A stretch of DNA of 64,000 nt from Alphaproteobacteria bacterium 46_93_T64 (GCA_002163135.1 MAAN01000035.1:62001-126000), one strand, 5' to 3'. Numbered from the stretch's first letter, positions 8,705-18,737 are shown. A program made the numbers and translations. Notes: a model not told the origin generated them from the sequence alone.

Positions 8705-9172
8705 ATGGAGCTTGCTCGTTCCAATCCATACCCGGTACTGTCTCATAATCCTGGAGCCCTCCGTCAGGCGGAAGCCCAAGCGTATGTAGAGCAGAGATTA
8801 CTGGAGCTGCGGCAATCCACCAGCAGCAAAATTGAAGGCGGTGATCAACGCAGCATCACTGGACGCCGCCGTGCGCCAGCAACGTTGCTTGATGACGCTC
8901 AAAAATCTACAGTTCATATTGTTGTTCAACAAAGTAAGCCGCCAGCACCTAAAACGATTTCACGCCCTGAGCAACTCCCATTTGGCGAATCTTCCAGTGC
9001 TTTTCTCGCACAGCAATTGGCGCAAGACACGGGACAACAACTATCACTGGAAAATACTTTCCAGTCCGCCCATAGCAACGTATTTGAGCGGGCGAGTAGC
9101 GCCTATACGGATACTCGCAATCTAACTGTGAGCATATTGGGCCTGCAAGGTTTTCGAGAGCGCTTGATATAG
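8705..9172 (+). CDS. Conserved hypothetical protein, 155 residues
   Basis: A soluble, Gln/Ser/Ala-rich protein with no signal peptide, membrane segment or motif I recognise. The middle (STSSKIEGGDQRSITGRRRAPA) looks disordered; the C-terminus (TVSILGLQGFRERLI) is more ordered. Base use resembles neighbouring genes, the frame is uninterrupted and no longer frame competes, so I think it is real. It is followed by a convergent msrA and preceded by 110 bases of AT-rich sequence after the phaR terminator, so it has its own promoter. No function is proposed. Confidence 0.65.
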   Translation: MELARSNPYPVLSHNPGALRQAEAQAYVEQRLLELRQSTSSKIEGGDQRSITGRRRAPATLLDDAQKSTVHIVVQQSKPPAPKTISRPEQLPFGESSSAFLAQQLAQDTGQQLSLENTFQSAHSNVFERASSAYTDTRNLTVSILGLQGFRERLI

Positions 9173-9197
9173 CCCAAGCGTCTTCCAACCTGCGTTG

Positions 9198-9680
9198 TTA
9201 AATCCGGCAAGTGGCCAACCCACGCTTTTCCAAATATTGTTGATGGTAATCTTCCGCAAGATAAAAATCGGCAGCTGGACTAATCTCCGTCACGATAGGG
9301 CTCGAAAATTTACCGGCTTGATTCAAGTCCGCCTTAGATAATTCTGCTGCCAACTTTTGCGCACCTGTCTTATAGAAGATCGCAGATCTATATTGCGTTC
9401 CAACATCTGGCCCTTGCCTATTGAGGGTCGTTGGATTGTGAGATTTCCAGAAGACATCTAGCAATTGCTCATAACTTACTTCAGTTGGATCAAATTTAAC
9501 CGCAACCACCTCCGCATGCATCGTGTCGCCGTTACAGATTTTCTCGTACGTCGGATACATTGTCGTACCACCCTGATACCCAACTGCAGTAGAGACCACC
9601 CCCGAAGCCTCACGAAACGCAGCTTCAACACCCCAAAAACAACCTGCTGCGAAATATGCAACTTCAGTTTCTAATGCCAT
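9198..9680 (-). CDS. msrA: Peptide-methionine (S)-S-oxide reductase
   Basis: A 160-residue MsrA that repairs oxidised methionine (the S epimer). The signature GCFWG holds the catalytic Cys14; [16 protein letters not shown] and [12 protein letters not shown] are the other family blocks, and HQQYLEKRG closes the fold. The ATG at 9680 gives the normal family N-terminus; the frame runs back to 9770 but those residues are unlike MsrA. It is convergent with the preceding unknown gene and divergent from the MocR regulator. Confidence 0.94.
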   Translation of the reverse strand: MALETEVAYFAAGCFWGVEAAFREASGVVSTAVGYQGGTTMYPTYEKICNGDTMHAEVVAVKFDPTEVSYEQLLDVFWKSHNPTTLNRQGPDVGTQYRSAIFYKTGAQKLAAELSKADLNQAGKFSSPIVTEISPAADFYLAEDYHQQYLEKRGLATCRI

Positions 9681-9787
9681 CGTCTCTATTCCTATCCTAG
9701 TGCTTAAACCGTTCGGTATCTCTTTATGTATAGCAGATAGGTTGTTTCTAAACTCAAGCAATACAAACAATTACAACAATCTTGCTA

Positions 9788-9831
9788 TTGGCCCTAAATT
9801 TCTTCTATTATTCTTACTTTGTTGGTACCAA
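9788..9831. promoter_or_regulatory. Direct repeat, candidate MocR operator
   Basis: TTGGCCCTAA (9788-9797) and TTGGTACCAA (9822-9831; itself a palindrome) share 7 of 10 bases and start 34 bases apart, 20 bases ahead of the MocR gene. MocR regulators commonly bind spaced direct repeats near their own promoter (GabR is the model). This is inferred from pattern and place. Confidence 0.4.
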
Positions 9832-9851
9832 TATTATCTAATGGCTTCATT

Positions 9852-11327
9852 ATGAAAAACGCCTATCTCGCCAGCTTATCTTTGGATTCTAGTGAAACAT
9901 CGCCGTTGCACAGGCAACTGTTCTTGAAGTTACGCGATTCAATTTTGCAGGGAGTAATAAAACCTGGAACAAGGCTTCCCTCCAGCAGGCTTCTTGCAAA
10001 TGATTTGAGGGTCTCTCGTAACACGGTATTGACCGCTTTTGATCAATTGATGGCAGAGGGTTACATCACCAGCCGCGTCGGCGCAGGATCCTACATTTCT
10101 GATCACTTGCCAGACGAGTTACTTCAACGCAAGAAACATGACGCTAAGGCGCCCGCACCTGTGCGTAAAATCCGGCTTTCACGACAAGCTGAAGCCCTCC
10201 GCCATACAGGCAACATAAAACCCTATCATCAAGGGCCATTTTCTCCTGGAAAACCGGAACTGGATTTATTTCCTTTTGAAGATTGGGCCCGCTTACTCGG
10301 ACGCCACTGGAGAAAGCCCAAGAAAGAATATTTAAGCGGCAATCCAATTGGTGGCGCCACCGTGCTTCGCGAGGCATTAGCCGAACATCTGGGCCAGACA
10401 CGCGCTGTCAACTGCACGCCAGAACAGGTGATTGTTCTCTCGGGCTCACAACAAGCAATCCATCTCGTCATAAGGGCTTTTGCTGAGATCGGAGATCCAA
10501 TTTTGATGGAAGATCCGGGATATCCCGGAACTCGTAATTCCATTTTAGCCGCGGGCGCACACCCTATTCCCGTTCCCGTCGACGATGAGGGCTTTTCCCT
10601 TAAAGATGCAATCAGGCTCGCACCAGATGCCCGCCTTGCTTGCTTGTCCCCATCGCATCAATACCCTCTTGGCCCCACAATGTCTCTGCGCCGCCGACTG
10701 GATTTATTGGAATGGGCTAAAACAAAGGATCGTTTTCTTCTGGAAGATGACTATGACAGTGAATATCGCTATACGGGGCGACCTTTATCGTCACTCCAAG
10801 GGCTAGATACAGATAATCGGGTTCTCTATGTGGGATCAATGAGCAAGGTTATGTTTTCGGGTCTGCGCATTGGTTACCTTGTTGTTCCTCCTGAGCTTGT
10901 GGACGTGTTTCTGGCCCTTAGGCGGGATGTTGACGGGCATTCCCCAGCTGTTGCAGAGGCAGCCCTCGCCGAATTTATATCTGAGGGGTATCTCTCGGCA
11001 CATATTCGGCGCATGCGGCTTCTATACCAAAAGCGCCAAAGCTGCCTCATTGCTCTTTTACACGAGAAGTGTAGTGAGTTCCTTCAAGTGGAAGCGCAAG
11101 AATGCGGCATGCACTTGGTCGCTTTTTTAAATCCTGAAATTTCGGACAAACAAATTGAGCAGACTTGTCGCAAAGAGGGAATGATGCTCCGTGCACTTTC
11201 CAGTTTCTATGAAGGGGCGGACCTCCAAAATGCCCTGATCATTGGTTTTGCCGGAACACCAGAAAAAGAAATGCCGCAATTGGTAGATAAGCTTGCCCTG
11301 ATTCTAAATCAAACAAAGGCAGCCTAA
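9852..11327 (+). CDS. MocR-type transcription regulator (GntR winged helix plus aminotransferase domain)
   Basis: A 491-residue fusion of a GntR winged-helix domain (residues about 10-85, with RLPSSRLLANDLRVSRNTV) and a class I aminotransferase-like domain. The PLP lysine is Lys332 (SMSKVMFSGLRIGY) and Asp300-Tyr301 hold the cofactor. Such proteins sense PLP or an amine/amino-acid ligand and control nearby genes. The frame extends to 9819, but the ATG at 9852 starts the family-like sequence and lies after the candidate operator. Only one base separates its stop from the next gene, a peptide-type binding protein, which is therefore its likely target. Confidence 0.9.
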   Translation: MKNAYLASLSLDSSETSPLHRQLFLKLRDSILQGVIKPGTRLPSSRLLANDLRVSRNTVLTAFDQLMAEGYITSRVGAGSYISDHLPDELLQRKKHDAKAPAPVRKIRLSRQAEALRHTGNIKPYHQGPFSPGKPELDLFPFEDWARLLGRHWRKPKKEYLSGNPIGGATVLREALAEHLGQTRAVNCTPEQVIVLSGSQQAIHLVIRAFAEIGDPILMEDPGYPGTRNSILAAGAHPIPVPVDDEGFSLKDAIRLAPDARLACLSPSHQYPLGPTMSLRRRLDLLEWAKTKDRFLLEDDYDSEYRYTGRPLSSLQGLDTDNRVLYVGSMSKVMFSGLRIGYLVVPPELVDVFLALRRDVDGHSPAVAEAALAEFISEGYLSAHIRRMRLLYQKRQSCLIALLHEKCSEFLQVEAQECGMHLVAFLNPEISDKQIEQTCRKEGMMLRALSSFYEGADLQNALIIGFAGTPEKEMPQLVDKLALILNQTKAA

Positions 11328-11328
11328 A

Positions 11329-13128
11329 GTGATCAGAGTATTTCGAACGTCAATATTTCTGATATCAATTTATCTCACTGCAATTGGTTCTGCGGCCTCC
11401 GATACATCACTTGCCATGCACGGCGCCCCTAAATATCAGGGCTCTTTCACTCATTTCTCCTACGCTGATCCTGCTGCACTTCAGGGAGGGCATCTTCGAC
11501 TTCCTGCGATTGGAACGTTTAACAGCCTAAATCCTTTTCTGGTCCGCGGCTTACCTGCCAAAGGATTGGGGTTTATTTATCAGTCTCTTCTGAGCCGTGC
11601 ACGGGATGAGCCGTTTAGCCTTTACGCCAATCTGGCAAGCAATTTTGAAATTGCTTCCGATCGAAGCTGGATCACTTATGAAATCGACAAACGGGCGCAT
11701 TTTTCAGATGGGACAACCCTCACCGTAGAAGACGTTTTGTTTTCATACGAAACGCTGCGGAAAAGTGGGCGTCCCAATCACCGTCAATATTATTCTGAAG
11801 TTGAAAAAGTTGAGATCCCGAAGGCAAACACCATCCGCTTTACATTTAGGGAAGATGCTGGACGGGAAATGCCGCTTATTCTTAGCCTGATGCCAATTGT
11901 ATCGAAAAAATATTTCAGTAAAATACCATTTCAGACAACCAGTCTGCTGCCCCCTGTCGGTTCCGGTCCTTACCGTGTTACCTCGCTAGAAGCCGGTCGG
12001 CGGATCGTTTACGAAAAGGATCCAAATTTTTGGGGTGCTCCTCTTCCGCAATATAAAGGGCGCTACAATTTCAAGAAAATCACCTTCGATTATTTTCGCG
12101 ATCAAGATATAGCGTTTGAGGCTTTGCTTGCAGGTGATCTGGATGTTTTTTTTGAAAACAATCCTGCCAAGTGGGCAATTAATAATCGGATTTTGGACAG
12201 ACCCATCCACCGAGCAACCATAGATCTTAATCTGCCAGCCCCCATGACAGCCCTCGCATTCAACACCAGAAAGAAAATCTTTAAAGATCCCAATGTGCGC
12301 AAAGCACTAAGCCTTGTTTACGATCATAAATGGGTGAATAAGAACCTGTTACACGGCCTTTACACGCGCACTAGCAGTTACTTCCAAGACTCACAACTTG
12401 CATCGGATGGCCTTCCATCTGGACCCGAACTTGATCTCCTGAAGCAGTTTGAAGACGAGCTACCCAAATCACTATTCACCGAGCCCTTTAAGTTGTCAGA
12501 AACAGATGGAACGGGAAGAAACAGGCGTAATCTGAAAGCAGCAAAAAGCCTGTTGGAAGAGAGCGGCTGGATTGCATCTGGGTCTGGCCTGAATCATCAA
12601 GAAACGGGAGCTTCATTTTCTTTTGAAATTCTGCTGCGAGATCAGAGACATCTTAAATTACTATCGTCTTACAAAGACAGTCTTAGAAAACTAGGGATAG
12701 CTGCCAAGTTGCGTTTAGTAGACAGCGCCAATTATCAAAACCGCATCGGCAGTTATGACTTTGATATGATTGTTGCAAGATGGGGGCAAAGCCTCTCCCC
12801 CGGCAATGAGCAGGCGTTTTATTGGAGTAGCAAAGCGGGCAATCAACCCGGAAGCCGCAATTACCCGGGGATCAACTTAAAATCCGTAGATTTCCTTGTG
12901 GACCGAATTGCCAGATCTGAAACTCGAAATGACCTTGAGGCTTCAACACGGGCGCTTGATCGTGTCCTCTTATGGAAGCATTTTGTGATCCCACTCCAAC
13001 ATACCAATCAACAATGGTTGTATCATTGGCCACATATATTCCTACCCAAAGTCACATCATTATATGGTACTGGTTTGGATGTTTGGTGGGACGGAACAGT
13101 TGACGCCCCCGTCAAGAAAACGCAATAA
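11329..13128 (+). CDS. YejA-like extracellular solute-binding protein (family 5), no permease nearby
   Basis: A 599-residue periplasmic binding protein of the SBP_bac_5 family. It has a signal peptide (residues 1-23, ending near GSAASD) and a YejA-type start to the mature part (HGAPKYQGSFTHFSYADPAALQGGHLRL, shortened here by naming only its ends: HGAPKYQ...GGHLRL). YejA proteins bind oligopeptides for YejBEF importers, but no permease or ATPase gene follows. Translation starts at GTG one base after the MocR stop, so the two are coupled. Peptide or opine-like ligands are possible; none can be named. Confidence 0.87.
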   Translation: MIRVFRTSIFLISIYLTAIGSAASDTSLAMHGAPKYQGSFTHFSYADPAALQGGHLRLPAIGTFNSLNPFLVRGLPAKGLGFIYQSLLSRARDEPFSLYANLASNFEIASDRSWITYEIDKRAHFSDGTTLTVEDVLFSYETLRKSGRPNHRQYYSEVEKVEIPKANTIRFTFREDAGREMPLILSLMPIVSKKYFSKIPFQTTSLLPPVGSGPYRVTSLEAGRRIVYEKDPNFWGAPLPQYKGRYNFKKITFDYFRDQDIAFEALLAGDLDVFFENNPAKWAINNRILDRPIHRATIDLNLPAPMTALAFNTRKKIFKDPNVRKALSLVYDHKWVNKNLLHGLYTRTSSYFQDSQLASDGLPSGPELDLLKQFEDELPKSLFTEPFKLSETDGTGRNRRNLKAAKSLLEESGWIASGSGLNHQETGASFSFEILLRDQRHLKLLSSYKDSLRKLGIAAKLRLVDSANYQNRIGSYDFDMIVARWGQSLSPGNEQAFYWSSKAGNQPGSRNYPGINLKSVDFLVDRIARSETRNDLEASTRALDRVLLWKHFVIPLQHTNQQWLYHWPHIFLPKVTSLYGTGLDVWWDGTVDAPVKKTQ

Positions 13129-13164
13129 AAGAAAACACAAAATTTCCACAGTTGGATTATCTAT

Positions 13165-13938
13165 ATGCTTGCTTTGCTATCACCCGCCAAAAAAATGGAT
13201 TTTGAACGTGCAAACGTTCCAGATACTCACACCGATTTGAAATTTAAATCAGATACAGCTGAACTTTTGAAAACAGCACGCAAGCAAACTGCCAGTGATC
13301 TAAAGCGGCTGATGAAAATCAGTGATGATTTAGGCTCGCTTAATTATGAACGTTTTCAGGCAATGCAATTCCCATTCACGCCTGAGAATGCCAAACCAGC
13401 AGGTTTTGCCTTTACCGGCGATACCTATGCAGGCCTCGAAATTTCAACACTTAGTGAAGATGATTTGGCCTATGCACAAGATCATGTGCGCATTCTCTCC
13501 GGCCTGTACGGCCTTGTTAGACCGCTCGACCTGATCCAGCCATATCGCCTTGAAATGGGAACCCGTATGGCCAATTCACGGGGCACAAATCTGTATGAAT
13601 TCTGGGGAAGCACTTTGGCTGAAGGCCTTAATGAAGAGCTCGAAGGCCATAAGAACAAAACAATCATCAATGTCGCTTCAAACGAATATTTTAAAGCGGT
13701 GCAGAAAAAACACCTGAACCATTCCGTCATCACGCCCGTCTTCAAGGAAATTAAAGGTGATGTTGCGAAAATGATCGGATTTTCTGCCAAACGCGCTCGC
13801 GGCATGATGGCCCGCTACATTAGCCAAAATCGCATTGATCAGCCTGAAGGGATTAAAGATTTTGACGCGGCCGGATACAGCTTCCAACCCGCTTTTTCAA
13901 ATGAAAGCGAGTATCATTTCTATCGGACAGTTAGTTAA
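13165..13938 (+). CDS. yaaA: Peroxide stress protein YaaA (UPF0246)
   Basis: A 257-residue member of the DUF328/UPF0246 family. It starts with the typical MLALLSPAKKMDFE and has the block YRLEMGTRMANSRGTNLYEFW and later IINVASNEYFKAV. In E. coli YaaA binds DNA and limits damage from hydrogen peroxide by lowering free iron. It follows the binding-protein gene by 36 bases but is probably functionally independent. Its last 8 bases overlap the convergent ybiB-like gene. Confidence 0.93.
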   Translation: MLALLSPAKKMDFERANVPDTHTDLKFKSDTAELLKTARKQTASDLKRLMKISDDLGSLNYERFQAMQFPFTPENAKPAGFAFTGDTYAGLEISTLSEDDLAYAQDHVRILSGLYGLVRPLDLIQPYRLEMGTRMANSRGTNLYEFWGSTLAEGLNEELEGHKNKTIINVASNEYFKAVQKKHLNHSVITPVFKEIKGDVAKMIGFSAKRARGMMARYISQNRIDQPEGIKDFDAAGYSFQPAFSNESEYHFYRTVS

Positions 13939-14929
13939 ATCTGGACTTGTCGCGGCTGTTCCAAATTTCAGCCGCGCGATTGTCCAATTCCTCTGTTGAT
14001 AACTCAGGCATCTTCATTTTAAGTGCAACAGATAACGTTCCAATTATACCGAGTTCTGGTACGGGAAGTTCAATTGATCCACTCCACATTTTAAGAAGTT
14101 GATCAGGCGCCAAATTTTCTTCGCGCCATTTATATGTATTCACATCTGTTAGCGCTGGCCAAATCATCTCGTCAACTTCACCGTTCAACAAGATATCAAT
14201 ACGTGCGGGCTTCATGGGGTTGCGCATAACTTCACCCCCGCCGCCTTTAAAAATCATGGCATTTGGCTGGTTCAGAAGTTTGGCAGTTTGCAGATGACTG
14301 TCTTTATAGGGCGGATGGAAAACCCCTTGCATTTGGCACGGCGCATTCATCGGGTTTAGCGCACGCCCAAACGTATTAACGGCAGTACGCACCCCAAGCA
14401 AAGGGCGCAAATCAAATAACTGTTGAAGCGGATAACAAAAATTTTCAAGTCCAAGGTAAACTAGGTTCTGCGTTTTTAAAGCCTCGCCCGCGTCTTTAAG
14501 CGAGGTAGTTTGAGAAATCCCGAAAACCTCAAGCCCCGAACGCGTGGGCGCATACCCATCCGTATAACCCTCAATCCCGTGCATTAAAATTTTACACCCC
14601 TGATCTGCGAGCAATATGGCGGCGAGTATAAACCACGGCTGTTGGCGATGACGGTCTGCGTAGGATGGCCAATCGTAATCAGGTTTGATGTCTGGCAGTT
14701 GATCTTTGAACAGATCCTTCGCGGCGGCTGTCATGCCCGCAAATTCAGCGCCTGTCTCCCCTTTACGTCGAAGTAGAAGTAAGAAAGCCCCCAGTTGCAT
14801 GGGGTCGGCCTCCCCCGCTAAAATCATCCCCATAGCGTCTCGTGCCTCATCAAATGTAAGATCACGCCACATATTCGGCCCTTTACCCAAGGCTTTTACA
14901 TATTTCGCAAATGGATGATCTGTTGTCAT
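13931..14929 (-). CDS. TrpD2/YbiB-like glycosyltransferase-family protein
   Basis: A 332-residue relative of anthranilate phosphoribosyltransferase. The helical N-terminal domain (LTFDEARDAMGMILAGEADPMQLGAFLLLLR) and the alpha/beta domain are both present, with GIEGYTDGYAPTRSGLEVFG in the active-site region and KGGGGEVMRNPMKP near the end. Unlike TrpD, family members such as E. coli YbiB bind nucleic acid and lack the anthranilate reaction; they are linked to the SOS response there. No trp genes are nearby, which supports YbiB over TrpD. It overlaps yaaA by 8 bases, tail to tail. Confidence 0.85.
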   Translation of the reverse strand: MTTDHPFAKYVKALGKGPNMWRDLTFDEARDAMGMILAGEADPMQLGAFLLLLRRKGETGAEFAGMTAAAKDLFKDQLPDIKPDYDWPSYADRHRQQPWFILAAILLADQGCKILMHGIEGYTDGYAPTRSGLEVFGISQTTSLKDAGEALKTQNLVYLGLENFCYPLQQLFDLRPLLGVRTAVNTFGRALNPMNAPCQMQGVFHPPYKDSHLQTAKLLNQPNAMIFKGGGGEVMRNPMKPARIDILLNGEVDEMIWPALTDVNTYKWREENLAPDQLLKMWSGSIELPVPELGIIGTLSVALKMKMPELSTEELDNRAAEIWNSRDKSRFN

Positions 14930-14999
14930 GATTACCGGCCTGTTTCAAAGTTCTGCAACACAGGTTTAGGAAATATCGCCTTCCTCCGCAAGCATCCGC

Positions 15000-17417
15000 T
15001 TACTGAAAACGTTCCAACAATCTTTTAAGATACTGTTTTTCTAGGTCAGAACGGTTTGGATCTGATAGGCGCCGTCTTACTTCATCCATAATAAGTTTAG
15101 TTGTGGACAGGAAGTTTTTCTGGAACAGTTTATGATCAGTTTTCTCAAGTCCCCGACCATTTCGAGAAGGCATAGGACGTCCAAGCGGATCTCGCCCCAT
15201 GTTGGATCCGAATTGGCCGCCCCCTTGCGCGCCTTGTCCTTGCATCATCTGTTCTGCTAGGTCACTCGAGCCTTTGAGAAGTTGCTCCATCACCTGTTTT
15301 TGCAGATTTTCAGCAGCTTTTGGCTGTTGTAATTCAAGTGCCTGACGTGCTGAATTCATAGCGCGTTCTGCCTTACCAAGGGCATCCGGAATATCCCCAC
15401 CTAGACCAAGTTCGCCCATAATATTGCCGAGCATCTGCCGTAAAGCTTCTTGCTGATCCCCTAATTTCTTAAAGGCTTTAGCATCGCTTTTTTCTGTGGA
15501 GTTACTACTAGGCTCAGTACGCCTTGAAGATTTCAGGGTGTCGTCCATAAGACCTTGTTGATCCCCCATTAATTTGCCAAGGTCATCCAAAAGTTTCTGC
15601 CCCGCCATTTGTGAAGGGGTGAGCGAAGTTCCTGCCGCCTGCAAATTCTCCAACACGTCCTGAAGTTGGCGAAGCAGATCTCGGGCTTCATCGCGCGCGC
15701 CTGAGCGAGCAAACTGGTCAACTTTATCCAACAAATTGTTTAGATCTTGCGCCGCTAACCTTTGACCATCGGTATTTGAGGGCATCTCGCTCTGCATTTC
15801 TCCCTGATTTTTTGAAAGCTCTGTCAGGAATTTTTGCATAGCGTCTTTCAATTCTTCAACCAAACGCTTGATTTCAGCATCATTCGCGCCGTTGTTCAGC
15901 GCTTCCATCAAAGCGTTCTCTGCATCGCGCAAGGCCTGTTCCGCAACCGTCAAATTGCCATTTTCCAGCTTCAGGGCAGCATGCCACAACAATTCGGCAG
16001 CTTCTTCGATCCTTTGTTCATCCCGAACAATCAATAAGATGCCGCGCGCAACGGAAACCATTAAATGGGCAGCCAAATTCTCGTTCAATATATGAGGAAG
16101 AGATACGAGGGCATCCAATGTACCAATTACGCCAAACCTGCTCACCGACGGGTCAGCGATCAATTTCTTACGTTCTTCTATTAGAATTTTAGCAATTGGG
16201 TGCTGAAAATCACGCTCAGGTAGGATCATGCGGACGGATTTTGAGCGCCCCAACTGTCCTTTTTCATCTCTCACCACAATGCTAAGCTCAACCGGCAATC
16301 CCGACCAAACATGTTGTGTTAGGTCATGATAACTTCGGCTTTCGGCCTTCTTCGCCCCCTGTATAAAGGGCAGCTTGAGTTTAATTCCATCCCCTTTAGA
16401 CCCTCTACTAATCTGCCCGATAAGTTCAACTATTCCGTAATCATCACTGACTTCAGCGGTCAACTGCAGCGCTTTTCGATCGGTTATTGTCGGTAACGCA
16501 GGCATCCGTACAATAGGCGCAAGGTCAGGCATAATTTGCAAAGTCCAAGTTGCAAGCTCATCTCCGTCTTTGATCAATTGCCATTTTCCACCGGATATTT
16601 CTGTAACTTCAGCGTGGAAATTCATGCCCGCAATTTTTGAAAATGCATATTTGGTTTCACCATTTAGCAATATCGGGAGATCTTCATTTCCACCGCTAAC
16701 GCGTGCGATTATTCGGCTCCCTTCCGGCAGCTTTATAATTTCATTTCGCTCCCGTAACTGTTGAATCGGCTTTTTCACCAACAGTACTGGCGCAAGCGCC
16801 GTATAGTCTGGAGGTGATGCCCAGATATCGACTTGAACAATTGGGTCTGGCCCAAAAAATTGAGGTGTAAAAGCGAATGCAAACCGCTCACTCGCCTGCC
16901 CGTTGCTCATAATAAAGCCACTCAATGCGAATAACAAAACTGCTGATCGGAGAGAGTAAATATCGCCACGATCAAAAGAAAAATCTGGCCAGAAAGCGTT
17001 CAACTTAGCGAGGTTTTGGTTTTGCTGTTGTTGGTGGAGGTCCCAAAACAAACGTGATTTTTCACCATCTGCATTAGTCTTGGCTGCGACAGCATCAAAA
17101 GATCTAAACGGCCGATGGGGAATATGACTTTCCCGCTCCAATGCGCTGCGGACTTCGTCATCTTTGGGCCAGAAAAAACGCTGCCAGAAAGTGCGACCTA
17201 CTGCGACCAGACCGGCAGCGAACAGGATGAGCCCAACAACATGAAAAGCCGGCGCCACCACCCCCCAAAACCCGAAATGGGAAACCCCGAGAAATAGGAA
17301 GACTAGCCAAAACAAAGGCGCACTTGCCGCCCAGCCTCTTTCAAGTACAAGAGCGCACGCAGCCAACATGTATTGCCGTTTTATGCGTATCCCTAAACTA
17401 TGCCAGCGTTGCTCCAT
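15000..17417 (-). CDS. TIGR02302/DUF4175 family membrane protein
   Basis: An 805-residue protein of the alphaproteobacterial TIGR02302 family. Two hydrophobic segments occupy roughly residues 15-75, a third lies near 155-170, then a large periplasmic part with beta-rich sequence (about 200-400) and a long alpha-helical, Gln/Glu/Leu-rich coiled-coil region (about 490-800), Met/Gln/Gly-rich in places. The family has no established function. It lies just after lysA (about 40 bases), in the same direction, an order repeated across the class. An envelope role is suggested only by topology. Confidence 0.85.
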   Translation of the reverse strand: MEQRWHSLGIRIKRQYMLAACALVLERGWAASAPLFWLVFLFLGVSHFGFWGVVAPAFHVVGLILFAAGLVAVGRTFWQRFFWPKDDEVRSALERESHIPHRPFRSFDAVAAKTNADGEKSRLFWDLHQQQQNQNLAKLNAFWPDFSFDRGDIYSLRSAVLLFALSGFIMSNGQASERFAFAFTPQFFGPDPIVQVDIWASPPDYTALAPVLLVKKPIQQLRERNEIIKLPEGSRIIARVSGGNEDLPILLNGETKYAFSKIAGMNFHAEVTEISGGKWQLIKDGDELATWTLQIMPDLAPIVRMPALPTITDRKALQLTAEVSDDYGIVELIGQISRGSKGDGIKLKLPFIQGAKKAESRSYHDLTQHVWSGLPVELSIVVRDEKGQLGRSKSVRMILPERDFQHPIAKILIEERKKLIADPSVSRFGVIGTLDALVSLPHILNENLAAHLMVSVARGILLIVRDEQRIEEAAELLWHAALKLENGNLTVAEQALRDAENALMEALNNGANDAEIKRLVEELKDAMQKFLTELSKNQGEMQSEMPSNTDGQRLAAQDLNNLLDKVDQFARSGARDEARDLLRQLQDVLENLQAAGTSLTPSQMAGQKLLDDLGKLMGDQQGLMDDTLKSSRRTEPSSNSTEKSDAKAFKKLGDQQEALRQMLGNIMGELGLGGDIPDALGKAERAMNSARQALELQQPKAAENLQKQVMEQLLKGSSDLAEQMMQGQGAQGGGQFGSNMGRDPLGRPMPSRNGRGLEKTDHKLFQKNFLSTTKLIMDEVRRRLSDPNRSDLEKQYLKRLLERFQ

Positions 17418-17455
17418 ACTTCCTCAAAACTCAAGGCAGCCGGATAACACAGAAC

Positions 17456-18724
17456 TTATTCGTTATCCAACCAGGTTGGTACCGTATCCAGATCCAAAAT
17501 TTCTTCCAGACTTGGACGCTTGCGGATCACAGCGTATTGATCACCGTTCACCAAAACTTCCGGTACAAGTGGCCGTGTATTATACGTCGACGCCATCACC
17601 GCACCGTAGGCCCCGGCACTTCTAAATGCTACCAAATCGCTTGCTTCTAGCAAAGGGAGGTCCCGAGCTTTGGCAAATGTATCACCGGTCTCACATACAG
17701 GTCCGACAACATCCATCGGTTCAAAAACTGCATCAGCAGAAGGCTCTTTGATTGTGTCAATATGATGATATCCATCATACATTGCAGGACGAATGAGATC
17801 GTTCATCGCAGCATCCAGAATAACAAATTTCCGTTCTGCTCCTTGCTTCACATAAATAACTTCGGAGACCAAAACACCTGCATTACCAACAATTAGTCGG
17901 CCAGGCTCGAAAATTAACTGAACACCCAAATTCCCCATGGCATTTATAGCAACAGCACCATAGGAGGTTGGCGTTGGAGGCATTGTCCCATCATAGGGAA
18001 TACCAAGGCCGCCGCCCAGATCCACTTGAGTGATATTATGCCCTTCACTGCGAAGTAACATCACAAGTTCACGGACACGCAAAAACGCATTATTAAACGG
18101 ATCTAGATCCATCAACTGCGATCCGATATGAACATCGACACCTTGAATTTCAATGCCTGGCAATTTCGCTGCATCACCGTAAATACGAGAGACATCTTGC
18201 CAAGGAACCCCAAATTTATTTTCAGCTTTACCGGTTGAGATTTTGGCATGGGTTTTCGCATCTACATCAGGATTAACCCGAAACGCGATTTTCGCAATTT
18301 TGCCCATGCGGCTTGCCACATTGGACAGAACTTTAACTTCTGGTTCTGATTCCACATTAAATTGGTGAATACCGACTTCCAGCGCCAATTCCATTTCCCA
18401 AGGGCGTTTTCCGACACCAGAGAAAACAATTTTGGACGCAGGGATGCCCGCTTGAAGCGCCCGGCGCAGCTCGCCTTCAGAAACAACATCAGCGCCTGCA
18501 CCGAGGCGCGCAAGCGTTTTAATCACTGCAAGATTTGAGTTGGCTTTCACAGCGTAACAAACAAGTGCATTAACCCCGTCGAAGGCTTCAGAGAACACTT
18601 TGTAATGCCTCTCCAGCGTTGCGGTAGAATAGCAATAGAAAGGCGTACCTACCTCTGCCGCGATTTTGGCGATGGGCAAATCCTCGGCATAAAGTTCGCC
18701 GTCTTTATAATTAAAATGATCCAT
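17456..18724 (-). CDS. lysA: Diaminopimelate decarboxylase
   Basis: A 422-residue PLP enzyme (alanine racemase-like barrel plus C-terminal beta domain) that makes L-lysine from meso-diaminopimelate. Lys60 (CYAVKANSN) binds PLP; HIGSQ, the EPGR phosphate-binding loop and GPVCETGDTFA with the catalytic Cys are all present. It starts 13 bases after the small lipoprotein gene, so argH, the lipoprotein gene and lysA form one unit. The other lysine gene in the window, dapB, is 29 kb away. Confidence 0.96.
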   Translation of the reverse strand: MDHFNYKDGELYAEDLPIAKIAAEVGTPFYCYSTATLERHYKVFSEAFDGVNALVCYAVKANSNLAVIKTLARLGAGADVVSEGELRRALQAGIPASKIVFSGVGKRPWEMELALEVGIHQFNVESEPEVKVLSNVASRMGKIAKIAFRVNPDVDAKTHAKISTGKAENKFGVPWQDVSRIYGDAAKLPGIEIQGVDVHIGSQLMDLDPFNNAFLRVRELVMLLRSEGHNITQVDLGGGLGIPYDGTMPPTPTSYGAVAINAMGNLGVQLIFEPGRLIVGNAGVLVSEVIYVKQGAERKFVILDAAMNDLIRPAMYDGYHHIDTIKEPSADAVFEPMDVVGPVCETGDTFAKARDLPLLEASDLVAFRSAGAYGAVMASTYNTRPLVPEVLVNGDQYAVIRKRPSLEEILDLDTVPTWLDNE

Positions 18725-18737
18725 TGGTCAGGTCCGC

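Noticed and set aside
13931-14929. Call as TrpD (anthranilate phosphoribosyltransferase)
   Set aside because: No trp neighbours and the sequence layout fits the YbiB/TrpD2 branch.
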